A DNA stretch of 64,000 nucleotides from contig JAILXT010000008.1 in the NCBI GenBank assembly GCA_045430345.1, positions 62,001 through 126,000 on the forward strand, in the 5' to 3' direction. The notes beneath the pieces are model-generated. The model was not told the origin of the DNA. It did no database searches and saw nothing but the letters and a program-made list of their open reading frames with translations. The position numbers and the translations under genes were made by a program. Shown piece after piece: positions 1 to 8,678 of the stretch. The stretch is from Agarilytica sp045430345. GTDB lineage: Bacteria; Pseudomonadota; Gammaproteobacteria; Pseudomonadales; Cellvibrionaceae. Each line of letters begins with the position of its first letter. Positions within the stretch are counted from its first letter, which is position 1.

Positions 1-1398
1 TTCCCAATCCAAGCCTTGTATCGCGCACTCGTCTTCAAGCGTGGAGATATTATTTTCCATACGCATGATGGAGGCTTTGGCCTCTTTAACCGGATCAATC
101 CAACCACGACCAGGGCCAATCCATTTACATCGGGTCCACGCAATTTTCTGTGCGTAAAAGTTCGGTGCTTCAATGATGCCTTTATTGACCGCCTCTTCTA
201 ACCACAGCACATACACACGACGCGCCCAGTAATCACCCAACCATTGACGGCGGGTCATAAAGTGCCGCCACGCTTCCATAAGCGATGCACGTGCACTGGC
301 ATAATTGGTTTTTGAAAAGTCCTTCATCAACAATTCATAAGGCATATTCAATCCCGCACCGATATGGCGCAGGACGTTTTCTACAAACTCACCGTAGGCC
401 GTGTTGGGGCGACTTGGGGTAAACGGTGCAACTTTATCTCCTGGAAAGACCGGAATAATGGCCCCGCCTTTTAATTGTGTGGACCATTCTTTACGTGCGG
501 ACAAATAGTCATCTGACGAACCGCCAAACAATTCATTGATCCCCTCCATATCCATGGGAGATTCTATAAACGCGGCAATCATCGCGTTCACCACCGCCGC
601 TTGCACTTCAGAACGCTCGTAATGATCGAGCATTTTAAACAACGGCAAGGTGCTACTAAATATGGGTTTCCCACGATGTTGGTCGACACGATCTTTCGGA
701 AATGCGTGTATTACCCGTTCACGACCAAACGCCGACCGCGCAGGAATACGCTGCCATTCATCATTGGCAGGTTGAAGATACGTGTCCCCAGGATGATGCT
801 TGGCAATCCAATACGCAGAAGGTGCGCTGTAACGATCAAGCTCGACACCGCCCCGTATATTTTTATGGGTTTGTTTATGTGTGGGGGTACTTAGGCGATC
901 CGATTCAATCAATTGAATTTTCGTTGCATAGGTATCACCGCGATTGGGTAACCACAACGGTAGCGCTAATGCCTCACCGTTTTCTAAGCTGGATCGAAAG
1001 ACCAACGACGTCAGCCCCGTGAAATTTAGCGACCGACTCGCATCACATTCCGTTGAATCTGCAAACCCCCGCCATAGCGCTTCCGTTTTTTTTGACCACT
1101 CATCGGCCCACGCTTTGGTTTTGCCTAATGCCACGTAATCCGGTTTAGCCGATAAACGCAAACCCACACCGACAACATTATCGACCAGAGTTTGAATACC
1201 CCCTGATGCCACGCCGTGATTGCGAATCAAATCACGAGAGCGTGACACCAGTGTCGGCAACTCACCAATTAAATCGGAATCGGCACTGCCCTGCGCAGGT
1301 AACCAACTCGATAACTCCCGAGCGGTATGCGAAGCACCACGGTGGGCGCTGTCCATGGCCATCGGGGAGCCATCAGCACCTAAGATTTGAACACCCAT
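1..1398 (-). CDS. Phage portal protein, lambda family (partial, 3' end outside window)
   Basis: The minus-strand frame from an ATG at 1398 stays open to base 1 and gives 466 residues, with the C-terminus outside the window. Family-typical stretches are visible: an N-terminal SADSDLIGELPTLVSRSRDL, a central IQLIESDRLSTP, and NMPYELLMKDFSKTNYASAR. These match the lambda gpB type portal, the ring through which DNA enters the procapsid and which joins head to tail. It lies downstream of gpW and a tiny membrane-protein gene in the packaging operon, the usual lambda-like order. An alternative ATG at 1405 is in another frame. Family assignment is firm; the length is unknown because the gene is truncated. 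Confidence 0.9.
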   Translation of the reverse strand, partial: MGVQILGADGSPMAMDSAHRGASHTARELSSWLPAQGSADSDLIGELPTLVSRSRDLIRNHGVASGGIQTLVDNVVGVGLRLSAKPDYVALGKTKAWADEWSKKTEALWRGFADSTECDASRSLNFTGLTSLVFRSSLENGEALALPLWLPNRGDTYATKIQLIESDRLSTPTHKQTHKNIRGGVELDRYSAPSAYWIAKHHPGDTYLQPANDEWQRIPARSAFGRERVIHAFPKDRVDQHRGKPIFSSTLPLFKMLDHYERSEVQAAVVNAMIAAFIESPMDMEGINELFGGSSDDYLSARKEWSTQLKGGAIIPVFPGDKVAPFTPSRPNTAYGEFVENVLRHIGAGLNMPYELLMKDFSKTNYASARASLMEAWRHFMTRRQWLGDYWARRVYVLWLEEAVNKGIIEAPNFYAQKIAWTRCKWIGPGRGWIDPVKEAKASIMRMENNISTLEDECAIQGLDWE

Positions 1399-1451
1399 GT
1401 GTCATCCGTTTTTAATCAGTGAAAGAAATGCGAGAAAAAGAAAGATCGACG

Positions 1452-1613
1452 TTACTTATCAGAGGGACAGTAAATATAGATACCTGCGGTACCGGGACAA
1501 TCGCTCCACCATCCATAGAGTACTACCATAATAAAAAGAACAACCGTCGCAATCACCAACACTTCTGAATATTTAATCGCGAGTGTTCGGATTTTTGTAA
1601 AGAATGCGTCCAT
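1452..1613 (-). CDS. Small single-span membrane protein (53 aa)
   Basis: The start chosen is MDAFFTKIRT at 1613, preceded by GGAGG seven bases upstream. The longer frame from 1646 lacks such a site. The protein has one strongly hydrophobic span, about residues 17-34 (EVLVIATVVLFIMVVLYG), then a short tail with two cysteines. It lies between gpW and portal in the same direction. Small one-span proteins in this position occur in phages but have no settled role. I do not recognise a family, and a lysis role cannot be claimed. Confidence 0.55.
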   Translation of the reverse strand: MDAFFTKIRTLAIKYSEVLVIATVVLFIMVVLYGWWSDCPGTAGIYIYCPSDK

Positions 1614-1678
1614 GGGTAATCCTCCGATGTATGCGGATATCAACAAACCAAATAAAACTAAATAACGGTGAGTAAAAA

Positions 1679-1906
1679 CTAAAAGCGGGTATAGAGGGGA
1701 CGCCGAGAGGGTCGCCCCGATAATCGGGCAATCTGATTTTTTAGATCCGCTATATAACGTTCGAGATCCTTTCTCGTCACTTGAGAGAAAGTGGTGGCCC
1801 CATAGTCGCTCACCGTGACCGACACCTCTCGTTCGCCGGTCATTAAATGATGTAGAGCGTCCTCGGACTCTGTGAGGCGTTGTCGAAGCGTTACTAAATC
1901 AGGCAT
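1679..1906 (-). CDS. gpW-like head-tail joining protein
   Basis: At 75 aa it is close to lambda gpW in length (68 aa) and shows the same pattern: an N-terminal helix, LMTGEREVSVTVSDYGATT (the ALHDLMTG..VxV beta hairpin), then DLERYIADLKNQIA. gpW plugs the portal after packaging so that the tail can join. Its place between large terminase and portal agrees with the lambda order A-W-B, except that three cargo genes separate it from the terminase here. A strong terminator lies just upstream (1926-1950), so gpW must be reached by read-through or from its own promoter. Confidence 0.85.
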   Translation of the reverse strand: MPDLVTLRQRLTESEDALHHLMTGEREVSVTVSDYGATTFSQVTRKDLERYIADLKNQIARLSGRPSRRPLYTRF

Positions 1907-1925
1907 TTACTTTTCCTTCGGGCAT

Positions 1926-1950
1926 AAAAAAAGGCACCGAAGTGCCTTTT
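1926..1950 (-). terminator. Rho-independent terminator closing the cargo cassette
   Basis: Read on the minus strand, a perfect 8-bp stem AAAGGCAC/GTGCCTTT with a four-base loop is followed by a T tract (the A run at 1926-1932). It lies 20 bases past the stop of the 99-aa gene and before gpW. It therefore ends the three-gene cassette inside the packaging operon, an arrangement typical of phage morons. Confidence 0.8.
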
Positions 1951-1969
1951 AAAAACAAATTAAACTACT

Positions 1970-2269
1970 TTATAACAACAGCTCATTTGTTAAAGTCGTC
2001 GGCAACATATTAAATTCACGCTGCCCTGACCTAATAAGATCTAATACCGGCGCATCATCTTCTACCGTTTTAAAATCACCAAACATCGTTCGAATAATCC
2101 ATTGTCCAGTTTTTGATTCCACCAGAGCTACGGACTGACACGGCACAAAAAACGTTCTTACCCTAGGAATATTGATTATAAAAATATCTTTCCATGCAGC
2201 TGGACAATCAGATCCATTGAAATCATTGGACATTCCACTAAAGTCTTCTATATACGACGAAGGTTCCAT
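1970..2269 (-). CDS. Unknown 99-aa protein, candidate immunity partner of the M15 peptidase
   Basis: No family is recognised. The 99-residue protein is acidic and has no signal peptide or transmembrane span. Predicted beta strands run through IFIINIPRVRTFFVPCQSVALVE and WIIRTMFGDFKTV. It starts 20 bases after the stop of the M15 peptidase gene and is followed at once by a terminator, so it is the last gene of a three-gene unit. Small unrelated proteins directly after a peptidoglycan peptidase are often immunity proteins, but a cytoplasmic protein would not obviously block a periplasmic enzyme. Function is open. Confidence 0.55.
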   Translation of the reverse strand: MEPSSYIEDFSGMSNDFNGSDCPAAWKDIFIINIPRVRTFFVPCQSVALVESKTGQWIIRTMFGDFKTVEDDAPVLDLIRSGQREFNMLPTTLTNELLL

Positions 2270-2289
2270 ATGTTCGTACCATTATTTGA

Positions 2290-2940
2290 TTAAGGTGTGG
2301 CTTCAACATGCCATTTTTCAGGGCTACTTGGGTGATTTAATAGCGGTCGATGTAACCCGAACTTTTTAAGATAATCATCCAAAAATCCAGCTTTAGCTGC
2401 TTTCAACTTTGTTTCTAATGAACCCAAATGACCGCTATTGAGATCAGAAGCAACGCCATCCAAATGCTTTGAACGACCTGCACCGCACTTACATGGTTCG
2501 CCACAGGGCTTCAATCCTGAAGACACCATGGCTTTACCAGCATTACCGATACCCGCCTGGACCAACAATGATGCTACCTGTTTCTTTGTCGCTGCACGAT
2601 CGGGCTCATGGCCTTTTTTCCACTTAACACCATCTTTCAACGGCACAGTATTTTTTGCAGTCCGCAAAAAATCACCGTACGCAATGGTATTCCATACCAA
2701 CTTTGCATCAGAAAAGTGTGTCCATGCGATGGTACGATTACCCGAATCTGTCTTTGCCGGTTTTGTACTTTTATACGCGTTGTACAAAAACATGTGTGCA
2801 ACGTGGTGTTTCTGTTGCCAAGCGACCGTGCGCCCTGAGTCTTTAGATATCGTGATACTGTATGAGGTTTTCGCATCAGCCAAAAATGCGGTTAACCGCT
2901 GATCGAAAGTCTTTCCTTTAGGGGCAAACTGCTGAACCAT
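2290..2940 (-). CDS. M15-family zinc peptidase (D-Ala-D-Ala carboxypeptidase / endolysin type)
   Basis: The start at MVQQFAPKG (2940) has an excellent site, GGAG seven bases upstream; the frame also extends four codons to 2952. The protein has 216 aa. Residues 157-166 are SKHLDGVASD, exactly the M15 SxHxxGxAxD signature, with zinc ligands His159 and Asp166. Residues 208-213 EKWHVE give the third ligand His211 and the catalytic Glu. These enzymes cleave peptide cross-links of peptidoglycan. The N-terminal 150 residues are not recognised and may be a substrate-recognition or delivery region. No signal peptide is seen. It could be an endolysin or an antibacterial effector; the neighbours (lipoprotein gene before, small gene after) leave both possible. 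Confidence 0.75.
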   Translation of the reverse strand: MVQQFAPKGKTFDQRLTAFLADAKTSYSITISKDSGRTVAWQQKHHVAHMFLYNAYKSTKPAKTDSGNRTIAWTHFSDAKLVWNTIAYGDFLRTAKNTVPLKDGVKWKKGHEPDRAATKKQVASLLVQAGIGNAGKAMVSSGLKPCGEPCKCGAGRSKHLDGVASDLNSGHLGSLETKLKAAKAGFLDDYLKKFGLHRPLLNHPSSPEKWHVEATP

Positions 2941-2963
2941 ATAAATCTCCATATTCCCTTAGT

Positions 2964-3479
2964 TTAATTGATATAAAATCTACGTAGCTTATGTGTCTCA
3001 GCATCAAAACCAAGTAACACGATGTGCTCTACATCACCCATACCTCGAAGGAAGTAGACAAGCTCCAATGCTTCCCACTGCGACTCAATACCAGACAGCT
3101 CCTCTGAAAACAATTTAACTGATACATCGTCAATAAATGGCTTCTCACCCTCTATGTGTACGCGACCGAGAAATGACTCTATGGCCGTAAGCGCGTCTTT
3201 TTGAGCGTCTATCGAGAAATCACGGACCTCACCAAGAGTAAAGCCTGTACCATCGGGAGCACTCTCCCATTCCTGCTCACGTATAACCAACTTAGACTCG
3301 AATAACGACAGCAAGTCGGAAGGGTTGTTGCTATTAATCGCTTCTCGCACCACCAAAGCGCGATCAGATATTGAGAGTGCGGCGTTCTCATCGCTAGAGC
3401 ATCCACAAACGACGAGCAGACAAGCTAATGAGCATATCCATAAACGAAAGGTTCTGTATGTGTGTTTAACTTCTGGCAT
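2964..3479 (-). CDS. Putative lipoprotein of unknown function (171 aa)
   Basis: After a basic N-terminus comes a hydrophobic stretch (LWICSLACLLVVCGC) ending in a cysteine at about residue 27 that fits a lipobox loosely; -2 is Cys, which is unusual. The mature part is acidic and resembles no family I can name. The gene opens the cargo cassette, 23 bases before the M15 peptidase and about 90 bases after the terminase stop. A periplasmic lipoprotein encoded with a peptidoglycan peptidase would suit an immunity or lysis-control role; this is inference. On the minus strand at about 3520-3535 a TTGCAC box could be the -35 of a private promoter, but the -10 is poor. Confidence 0.65.
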   Translation of the reverse strand: MPEVKHTYRTFRLWICSLACLLVVCGCSSDENAALSISDRALVVREAINSNNPSDLLSLFESKLVIREQEWESAPDGTGFTLGEVRDFSIDAQKDALTAIESFLGRVHIEGEKPFIDDVSVKLFSEELSGIESQWEALELVYFLRGMGDVEHIVLLGFDAETHKLRRFYIN

Positions 3480-3569
3480 ACGTATTCTCTAAGCTTCCTA
3501 GCAGTGGCGGGTAAAGTGCAATTTTACGCTAGAAAGCCCACCCAATAACGTAAAGTTTCGAGAATTCGC

Positions 3570-5555
3570 TCACAAATATGGGTCATGCACCGCTACGGAC
3601 GATGGAGGCGTTAAAACAGCCAATATTTTCTTTGTCACTTTTGGGGGCTCATTCACTTCTCCTATGTCTGAGGCCGCGCGTTCGATCGTTGACCCCAACG
3701 CCTTCTCCATCCGTCGCCACTGCACTTCCTTAAATCGATCTAGCCCATAAATACTTGCCGCCGCACGGGCGTAGTTACGGCAATCCAATGCTTCGTTATT
3801 ACATGTAGGGTCTTTTTCCCAGCTCGCTTTTGGAAACCCTTTATGCAAACGAATCACGCGCCTTTCAGCCGTAATTTGTTTAAAGAATTCCTCACCATAT
3901 TCAGGGAAGTGACAGCTCCCCACTGGAAAGGCTTCACCCTTTTCCAGTTCTTCGTCAGTCGGACGCGGAAGCTTTAACCACCGATACAGTTCACCTTTTA
4001 ACAGGGAGACGCCTAAGTTCCATACGCGTAAACCTTGGCGCTTACCCCCGAGGTCCGCTTTACTGACACTTGAAACCAGTGCGGTTTCCGTATCACGTCC
4101 CTTGATCGCAACCACCGTCCGAGGCTGAGAAGCCCTGGCACCCGCACCACCCCAAACCGCCTGTGGGAATTTCTTAACCCAGCTGTATACATCTTGAGTG
4201 GCGTAGCCCGAATCCACACACATCACACGAATTGGTAATGTTGTACCACACGCATGGGGCCAATCTTTTTCCAACACCTTTTTTAGCTTGTTCCACACAG
4301 CCTGTTCTGCCGTATTGCCATCCAACACAAGGTAATCGACAGACCAACTTTCTTTGTTCCGACCCCAAGCAACTAATTCACACTCGATACGGTCGCGCTG
4401 GATATCTACGCCTGCCGTTAAAAACAATCCGCCGTGCGGCACGGTTCCTATCGGGTATTTTTCTCGGCGTTCATACAGACGTTCCCATTCGGGTGCATCG
4501 TATTCATCTTCGTATGCTTCACCTAACACCGTATTTACAAACCCTTTCATTAACTCAGGGTGTTCCAACGCTTGTTCAAACATCCGAGCCGCCTCCTCCC
4601 AGGAAAACCATCCCACAGGAGAATACAAAGAAGACAAATGATAACCGCGTGTTAGCCCATCTCCTTTTGCGGTAGCAATCCACTCCCCATCCTTGAGCAT
4701 TTGCGTCTTACTGTGCTCATAGATTAATTTTTCACAATCTTCACACTTCAAAGCCACTTTATACGGCTCACCTTCCGGCCATGTTAAGTGTTCAAATTTA
4801 ATGACCTGCTTATGGGCGCAAAAAGGGCACGGACAAAAATAGTAGCGTTTATCCGACGCCTCAAATTCTCGGCGAATACGCGACGTGCCTTTTAAGGTCG
4901 GCGTACTGACTAAAAATATTTTCCTGCGTTTGGCAAACGTTGCACTACGACGCTCGGCCAAAAGAATCGGATCACCTTCGTCATCCACATCACCGGGATA
5001 ACCATCCACTTCATCCAGCAATAAAAATCGCGCTGGCATTGACCGCAAGCCCACCGCACTGTTCGCGCCGGTCATCACCAGCACGCCGCCAGGGAAATCC
5101 TTCGATAAAACAGTGTTACCAGAATCCCGGCTGCGCGCGGGAGCGATTCTTTCCCGTAACTCGGGAACATCCGCAATCAACGGCTCGATACGTTGCCGAG
5201 AATTACGCTTCGCCAATAATTCTGTCGGCGAAACAGCAAGAATTGGTCCTGGTGTCATATGAATGACATAACCAATTGCATTATTTAAGGCTTCAGTTCC
5301 ACCTATTTGAGAGCCTTTCATAAACGCGATGCGCTGCACCGGCGATGACGCCGATAAACAATCCATAATCTCGCGTAAATACGGCGTCCGTGCTGTCCGC
5401 CACTTTCCTGGTTCTGCCGCCGCTTTCGACGAAAGCATGCGATAGGTGTCGGCCCATTCAGAGACTGTATACGCTGGATCAGGCATCATGCCGACATGCC
5501 AACGCGACATTACCTCGGCAGTTGCTTTATCCGAGGCCATCCCACTGCGATCCAT
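3570..5555 (-). CDS. Terminase large subunit, lambda gpA family
   Basis: At 661 aa it has the usual length for gpA. The N-terminal ATPase has a deviant Walker A, KGSQIGGTE (residues 80-88), and a Walker B, FLLLDEVD (177-184). A CPCPFC...CEDC zinc-like pair follows the ATPase, as in this family. The C-terminal nuclease region begins near GVDIQRDRIECE and includes CVDSGY. The enzyme cuts concatemers at cos and drives DNA into the head. In lambda it follows the small subunit directly; here a methyltransferase and a plus-strand gene cluster lie between them. A start at M6 (5540) is also possible. Confidence 0.93.
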   Translation of the reverse strand: MDRSGMASDKATAEVMSRWHVGMMPDPAYTVSEWADTYRMLSSKAAAEPGKWRTARTPYLREIMDCLSASSPVQRIAFMKGSQIGGTEALNNAIGYVIHMTPGPILAVSPTELLAKRNSRQRIEPLIADVPELRERIAPARSRDSGNTVLSKDFPGGVLVMTGANSAVGLRSMPARFLLLDEVDGYPGDVDDEGDPILLAERRSATFAKRRKIFLVSTPTLKGTSRIRREFEASDKRYYFCPCPFCAHKQVIKFEHLTWPEGEPYKVALKCEDCEKLIYEHSKTQMLKDGEWIATAKGDGLTRGYHLSSLYSPVGWFSWEEAARMFEQALEHPELMKGFVNTVLGEAYEDEYDAPEWERLYERREKYPIGTVPHGGLFLTAGVDIQRDRIECELVAWGRNKESWSVDYLVLDGNTAEQAVWNKLKKVLEKDWPHACGTTLPIRVMCVDSGYATQDVYSWVKKFPQAVWGGAGARASQPRTVVAIKGRDTETALVSSVSKADLGGKRQGLRVWNLGVSLLKGELYRWLKLPRPTDEELEKGEAFPVGSCHFPEYGEEFFKQITAERRVIRLHKGFPKASWEKDPTCNNEALDCRNYARAAASIYGLDRFKEVQWRRMEKALGSTIERAASDIGEVNEPPKVTKKILAVLTPPSSVAVHDPYL

Positions 5556-5709
5556 CGATTCAATCTCAAGTCAAGGCGAGATGCCCACAACATTTCAGTT
5601 TTTCAATCAATAAATGAGTGGATCTGTTCTGTATTCAGAGCGTTACTGTGTCCACGGGTCGCGACCCGAACAATTATTTTTTACATCAACAATTAGGAGA
5701 AAAACGGGT

Positions 5710-5958
5710 ATGGGTGAATCAACGGATAGCCCCACAATTAAACAAACATTCAAGGCAACAAAAGAAGCTATCGATGAACTACTCGATGAGATAAAACACA
5801 TCAGTGATAACGATTTTTTCTATCACCCAAACGACATTAATGAACAGTCGCTAAAAGAAATATCATTTTATGAAGATACGCTTTTAGAACTTTCCGACAA
5901 GATCCAATCCGAATACAAACGCAGACAAGAAGGAAATCCCCATGTCACAGCTCACTAA
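5710..5958 (+). CDS. Small coiled-coil-like protein of unknown function (82 aa)
   Basis: The start MGESTDSPTI at 5710 has AGGAG ten bases upstream; the frame extends to 5614 without a site. The protein is acidic and looks helical (ATKEAIDELLDEIKHI, LKEISFYEDTLLELSDKI). It overlaps the next gene (DUF3489) by 17 bases and so is probably translationally coupled. It is the first gene of a four-gene plus-strand cluster inserted in the minus-strand packaging region. No family is recognised. Confidence 0.6.
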   Translation: MGESTDSPTIKQTFKATKEAIDELLDEIKHISDNDFFYHPNDINEQSLKEISFYEDTLLELSDKIQSEYKRRQEGNPHVTAH

Positions 5959-6460
5959 CACTCAAAGAAATATATTAACCATCGCCGCCTCCCGCCCTGA
6001 CGGTAAACTTGAACCATTGCCTCCGACAATTATGGGCGGCGCGAAAACGGCCACATTAAAATCTCTGGAAAACAAGGGATTCGCCGAACAATTAAATGAC
6101 GATTGGGTCATTACAACGAATGGTCGAAAGGCCATAAGTAATGAACCTGAACAAAACGACCCTCCCGCGCCCTCATCTGCAAGCGAAACGAACCCCGCCC
6201 AAGACCAGAAACAAGAGAAACAACCAACAAAAAAAATAACGAAAAAATCGTTAATGCTAGAAATGATCGACCGGCCCGATGGCATTAGCCTTAAAGCGCT
6301 ATGTATTGCCACCGGATGGGAAAAACACAGCGTACGCGGGTCAATAAGCCAACTGAAGAGTCAGGGCAACGATATTGTGTCTTTTAAATCCGAGAACGAC
6401 CGTTTCTATAAAATCGGAGCGCTCGATGAAACAGATTCGCCACAAGCTAATTCCATATGA
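5942..6460 (+). CDS. DUF3489-type winged-helix protein
   Basis: 172 aa. The N-terminus (SQLTNTQRNILTIAASRPDG, then LPPTIMGGAKTATLKSLENKG) looks like a winged helix. A Pro/Gln/Lys-rich linker follows (about 80-100), then the DUF3489 core (TKKSLMLEMIDRPDGIS, CIATGWEKHSVRGSISQLK), a second helix-turn-helix. Such proteins usually lie beside DUF2924 and large serine recombinase genes, as at 34-36 kb here, so this copy lies about 28 kb from its usual partners. DNA binding is likely; targets are unknown. Confidence 0.8.
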   Translation: MSQLTNTQRNILTIAASRPDGKLEPLPPTIMGGAKTATLKSLENKGFAEQLNDDWVITTNGRKAISNEPEQNDPPAPSSASETNPAQDQKQEKQPTKKITKKSLMLEMIDRPDGISLKALCIATGWEKHSVRGSISQLKSQGNDIVSFKSENDRFYKIGALDETDSPQANSI

Positions 6461-6632
6461 CCGGTGTAGGAGATATCTCACACAGGTCATAGACAATATC
6501 GACTGGCGCCTAAAACACAGTAATGACACACTGCCTCCAGTCGTCACCAACACCGACTTGTGTGTCAGGGATGAGGCTATTTTGCCGGTGGCGACCCAGA
6601 ACAATCATCACGACGCTAATGGACTTTGTTAA
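6426..6632 (+). CDS. Possible small protein (68 aa), unknown
   Basis: The frame starts inside the DUF3489 gene (35-base overlap, start MKQIRHKLIP with GGAG upstream) and stops three bases before the next start. It is rich in basic and polar residues, with no family match. Coupled spacing on both sides is the only support, and it may be a chance frame. Confidence 0.35.
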   Translation: MKQIRHKLIPYDRCRRYLTQVIDNIDWRLKHSNDTLPPVVTNTDLCVRDEAILPVATQNNHHDANGLC

Positions 6633-6634
6633 CA

Positions 6635-7048
6635 ATGAAACACTGCATACTCGCCACTCAGGTGGATAACCACTTTGTCTCCATCATCTGCCACTTTGAT
6701 GATGATGCGGACATGCATGGGGTGTTGAACCGTTTTCACAAATCCGAGAATGCCGCAGCACACTTGATTACCCTAGGCGACCTCAACTGTATTCAAGAAG
6801 AATCCATCAGTGCTTACCACCGTGATTGGGGTTACACATGGAACCAAGTACAACCGGTCATTCATGCACACCCGAAGCTATTGCTCACCTACAGCCAAGC
6901 GATTGGCTGTGAATACCTTTATGCATTTGAGAATGACCAATGGGATGAGATTCCATTAACACCAGTGCACGATCGTATTGGTAAAGATACAACGGTAAGG
7001 GATTATGAAAACCCGTCTAGCGACGCACAAGAAATTGAAGCCGCATAA
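6635..7048 (+). CDS. Unknown 137-aa protein in the DUF3489 cluster
   Basis: The start MKHCILATQV is at 6635; the frame also reaches 6626. The protein is soluble and slightly acidic with regular secondary structure, such as HFDDDADMHGVLNRFHKS and CEYLYAFENDQWDEIPL. I recognise no family. It is the last gene of the plus-strand cluster and ends three bases from the stop of the oppositely oriented methyltransferase gene, so the two converge with no room for a separate terminator. Confidence 0.6.
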   Translation: MKHCILATQVDNHFVSIICHFDDDADMHGVLNRFHKSENAAAHLITLGDLNCIQEESISAYHRDWGYTWNQVQPVIHAHPKLLLTYSQAIGCEYLYAFENDQWDEIPLTPVHDRIGKDTTVRDYENPSSDAQEIEAA

Positions 7049-7051
7049 AAA

Positions 7052-8308
7052 CTAGACTGGCTCTACATGTTTTTGTGCCGCTATATCGTACGTTTGCTTA
7101 TCACTCACACGAACAGCTTCGCTTCCTGACAATATTTGCCAGCGCTTAATGATCACGTCAACATACTTAGGATCAAGTTCCATCAGCCGCGCATGCCTTT
7201 TCGTATTTTCACACGCGATCATTGTACTGCCACCACCGCCAAACAGATCCAAGATAATGTCATGGGTTTTGCTTGAGTTTTTAATGGCCCGCTCAACCAG
7301 CGCCACTGGCTTCATCGTTGGGTGTAGATCGTTCCTCACCGGCTTATCAAAAAACCACACGTCACTTTGATTTCGGTCACCACACCAAAAATGATCATTT
7401 CCCTCTTTCCAACCATAGAGGATCGGTTCGTATTGGCGCTGATAATCTGAGCGTCCTAATGTAAAGTGATTCTTTGCCCAAATGATAAATGTCGACCAAC
7501 GACCACCGGCATCACGAAAGGCACTTTGTAAAACATCCAGTTCACTTGATGACATACACACATACAAGCATCCCTTGGTTCGCTCAACGGCATTTTGCAT
7601 CGCGGCCAACAGAAAGTCATAAAATCCGTTCCCGAGATTATCATTCATAATGCGGCGATCATTCTCACGCATTTTATCCTTTGCACTATTGCCGTAATCC
7701 ACATTGTACGGTGGATCGCTGAAGCACATATCGGCTAGCCCGCCCTCCATCAACGCGTCGACGTCTTCAGACTTTGTTGAATCACCGCACATTAATCGAT
7801 GATCGCCCAGCACCCAGATATCGCCCGCTTGGCTGATGGGGTTATCTTCGGGTTCGGGGATATTTGCATCGGCATCGACGCTGTCATCACTGTCAAAATC
7901 CAATAGGTTTTCAAGCTCTTCGTCATCAAAACCCAAAACATCTAAATCAAATTCTAATCCGTCTAGATCCGCGAGTTCCAGCTGAAGCAGCTCCTCGCTC
8001 CATCCGCCATCATCAGCAATTCTATTATCACTAATGACCAGCGCGCGCTTTTGAACATCACTTAGGTGCTTCAGGATAATCACAGGCACCTTGTCCATAC
8101 CCAGTTTTTGCGCAGCTAACAATCGACCATGGCCTGCGATAATAACATTGTCTTCACCCACCAAAATCGGATTCACGAAACCAAACTCTTTGATCCCTCC
8201 CATCAGTTTTGATATTTGTGCGTCGCTGTGTGTGCGTGCATTTCGGGCATAGGGAATCAAACGGTCGAGCGCCCACTGCTCTACCGTGTCAACGGAAATT
8301 GGCTGCAT
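7052..8308 (-). CDS. ParB/Srx-domain DNA methyltransferase (N4/N6, DPPY type)
   Basis: 418 aa. Residues 10-95 form a ParB-like domain (LIPYARNARTHSDAQI, IIAGHGRLLAAQKLG). After an acidic linker (about 110-155) comes a class-beta methyltransferase with catalytic SDPPYNVDYG (DPPY at 198-201) and, near the C-terminus, the AdoMet motif DLFGGGGSTMIACE. It transfers methyl groups to adenine N6 or cytosine N4. No restriction enzyme is adjacent, so it is a solitary phage methylase, likely for protection from host restriction or for marking packaging or replication sites. It lies between the terminase genes. Confidence 0.92.
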   Translation of the reverse strand: MQPISVDTVEQWALDRLIPYARNARTHSDAQISKLMGGIKEFGFVNPILVGEDNVIIAGHGRLLAAQKLGMDKVPVIILKHLSDVQKRALVISDNRIADDGGWSEELLQLELADLDGLEFDLDVLGFDDEELENLLDFDSDDSVDADANIPEPEDNPISQAGDIWVLGDHRLMCGDSTKSEDVDALMEGGLADMCFSDPPYNVDYGNSAKDKMRENDRRIMNDNLGNGFYDFLLAAMQNAVERTKGCLYVCMSSSELDVLQSAFRDAGGRWSTFIIWAKNHFTLGRSDYQRQYEPILYGWKEGNDHFWCGDRNQSDVWFFDKPVRNDLHPTMKPVALVERAIKNSSKTHDIILDLFGGGGSTMIACENTKRHARLMELDPKYVDVIIKRWQILSGSEAVRVSDKQTYDIAAQKHVEPV

Positions 8309-8348
8309 AGTAATTATTTCAAAAGTGAGTTAAAAATGGATGAAACGA

Positions 8349-8678
8349 TTAAGATTCGACTGAAGTGTTTTCAAGCGTAAAACTAAACTCACCCAGTTCT
8401 TCAAGCTGTAGCTGAACGCCTTTTTGTAACAAATCATGTAACAACGTTTTATCTACATCGAGAGATTCCGCAAGGTCGTCTGTTATGCTGTCAGCCCATG
8501 CCAACCAACGCGCTCGGCTGTCCCTAGCAAGCTCCAATGTAATTAGGATCGTTTTATCACGATCAACGAATTGGTTTTCCAGCTGCTTTAGCTGCCGTCG
8601 TGCTTTTTGCGCCTTGATGGATTCATTGGCGGCTTTTGCCTGGACGTAGGTATTCGCGGAATAATTATCTGACGTCAT
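8349..8678 (-). CDS. Terminase-small-subunit-associated protein (109 aa), paralogue of the gpNu1 C-terminal domain
   Basis: It overlaps the upstream small terminase gene by four bases (ATGA). Its middle and C-terminus (ELARDSRARWLAWADSITDDLAESLDVD) follow the same pattern as the C-terminal domain of that neighbour (QAARTERDAWLNWPARISAE, AAELGVEETVFYHAF). It lacks the N-terminal HTH. It therefore looks like a duplicated assembly or gpA-contact domain, perhaps a second packaging subunit. This is inferred from visual alignment only. Confidence 0.65.
   Translation of the reverse strand: MTSDNYSANTYVQAKAANESIKAQKARRQLKQLENQFVDRDKTILITLELARDSRARWLAWADSITDDLAESLDVDKTLLHDLLQKGVQLQLEELGEFSFTLENTSVES

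Noticed and set aside
2438..2902. 154-aa plus-strand frame
   Set aside because: It is antisense to the M15 peptidase gene, whose motifs are intact.
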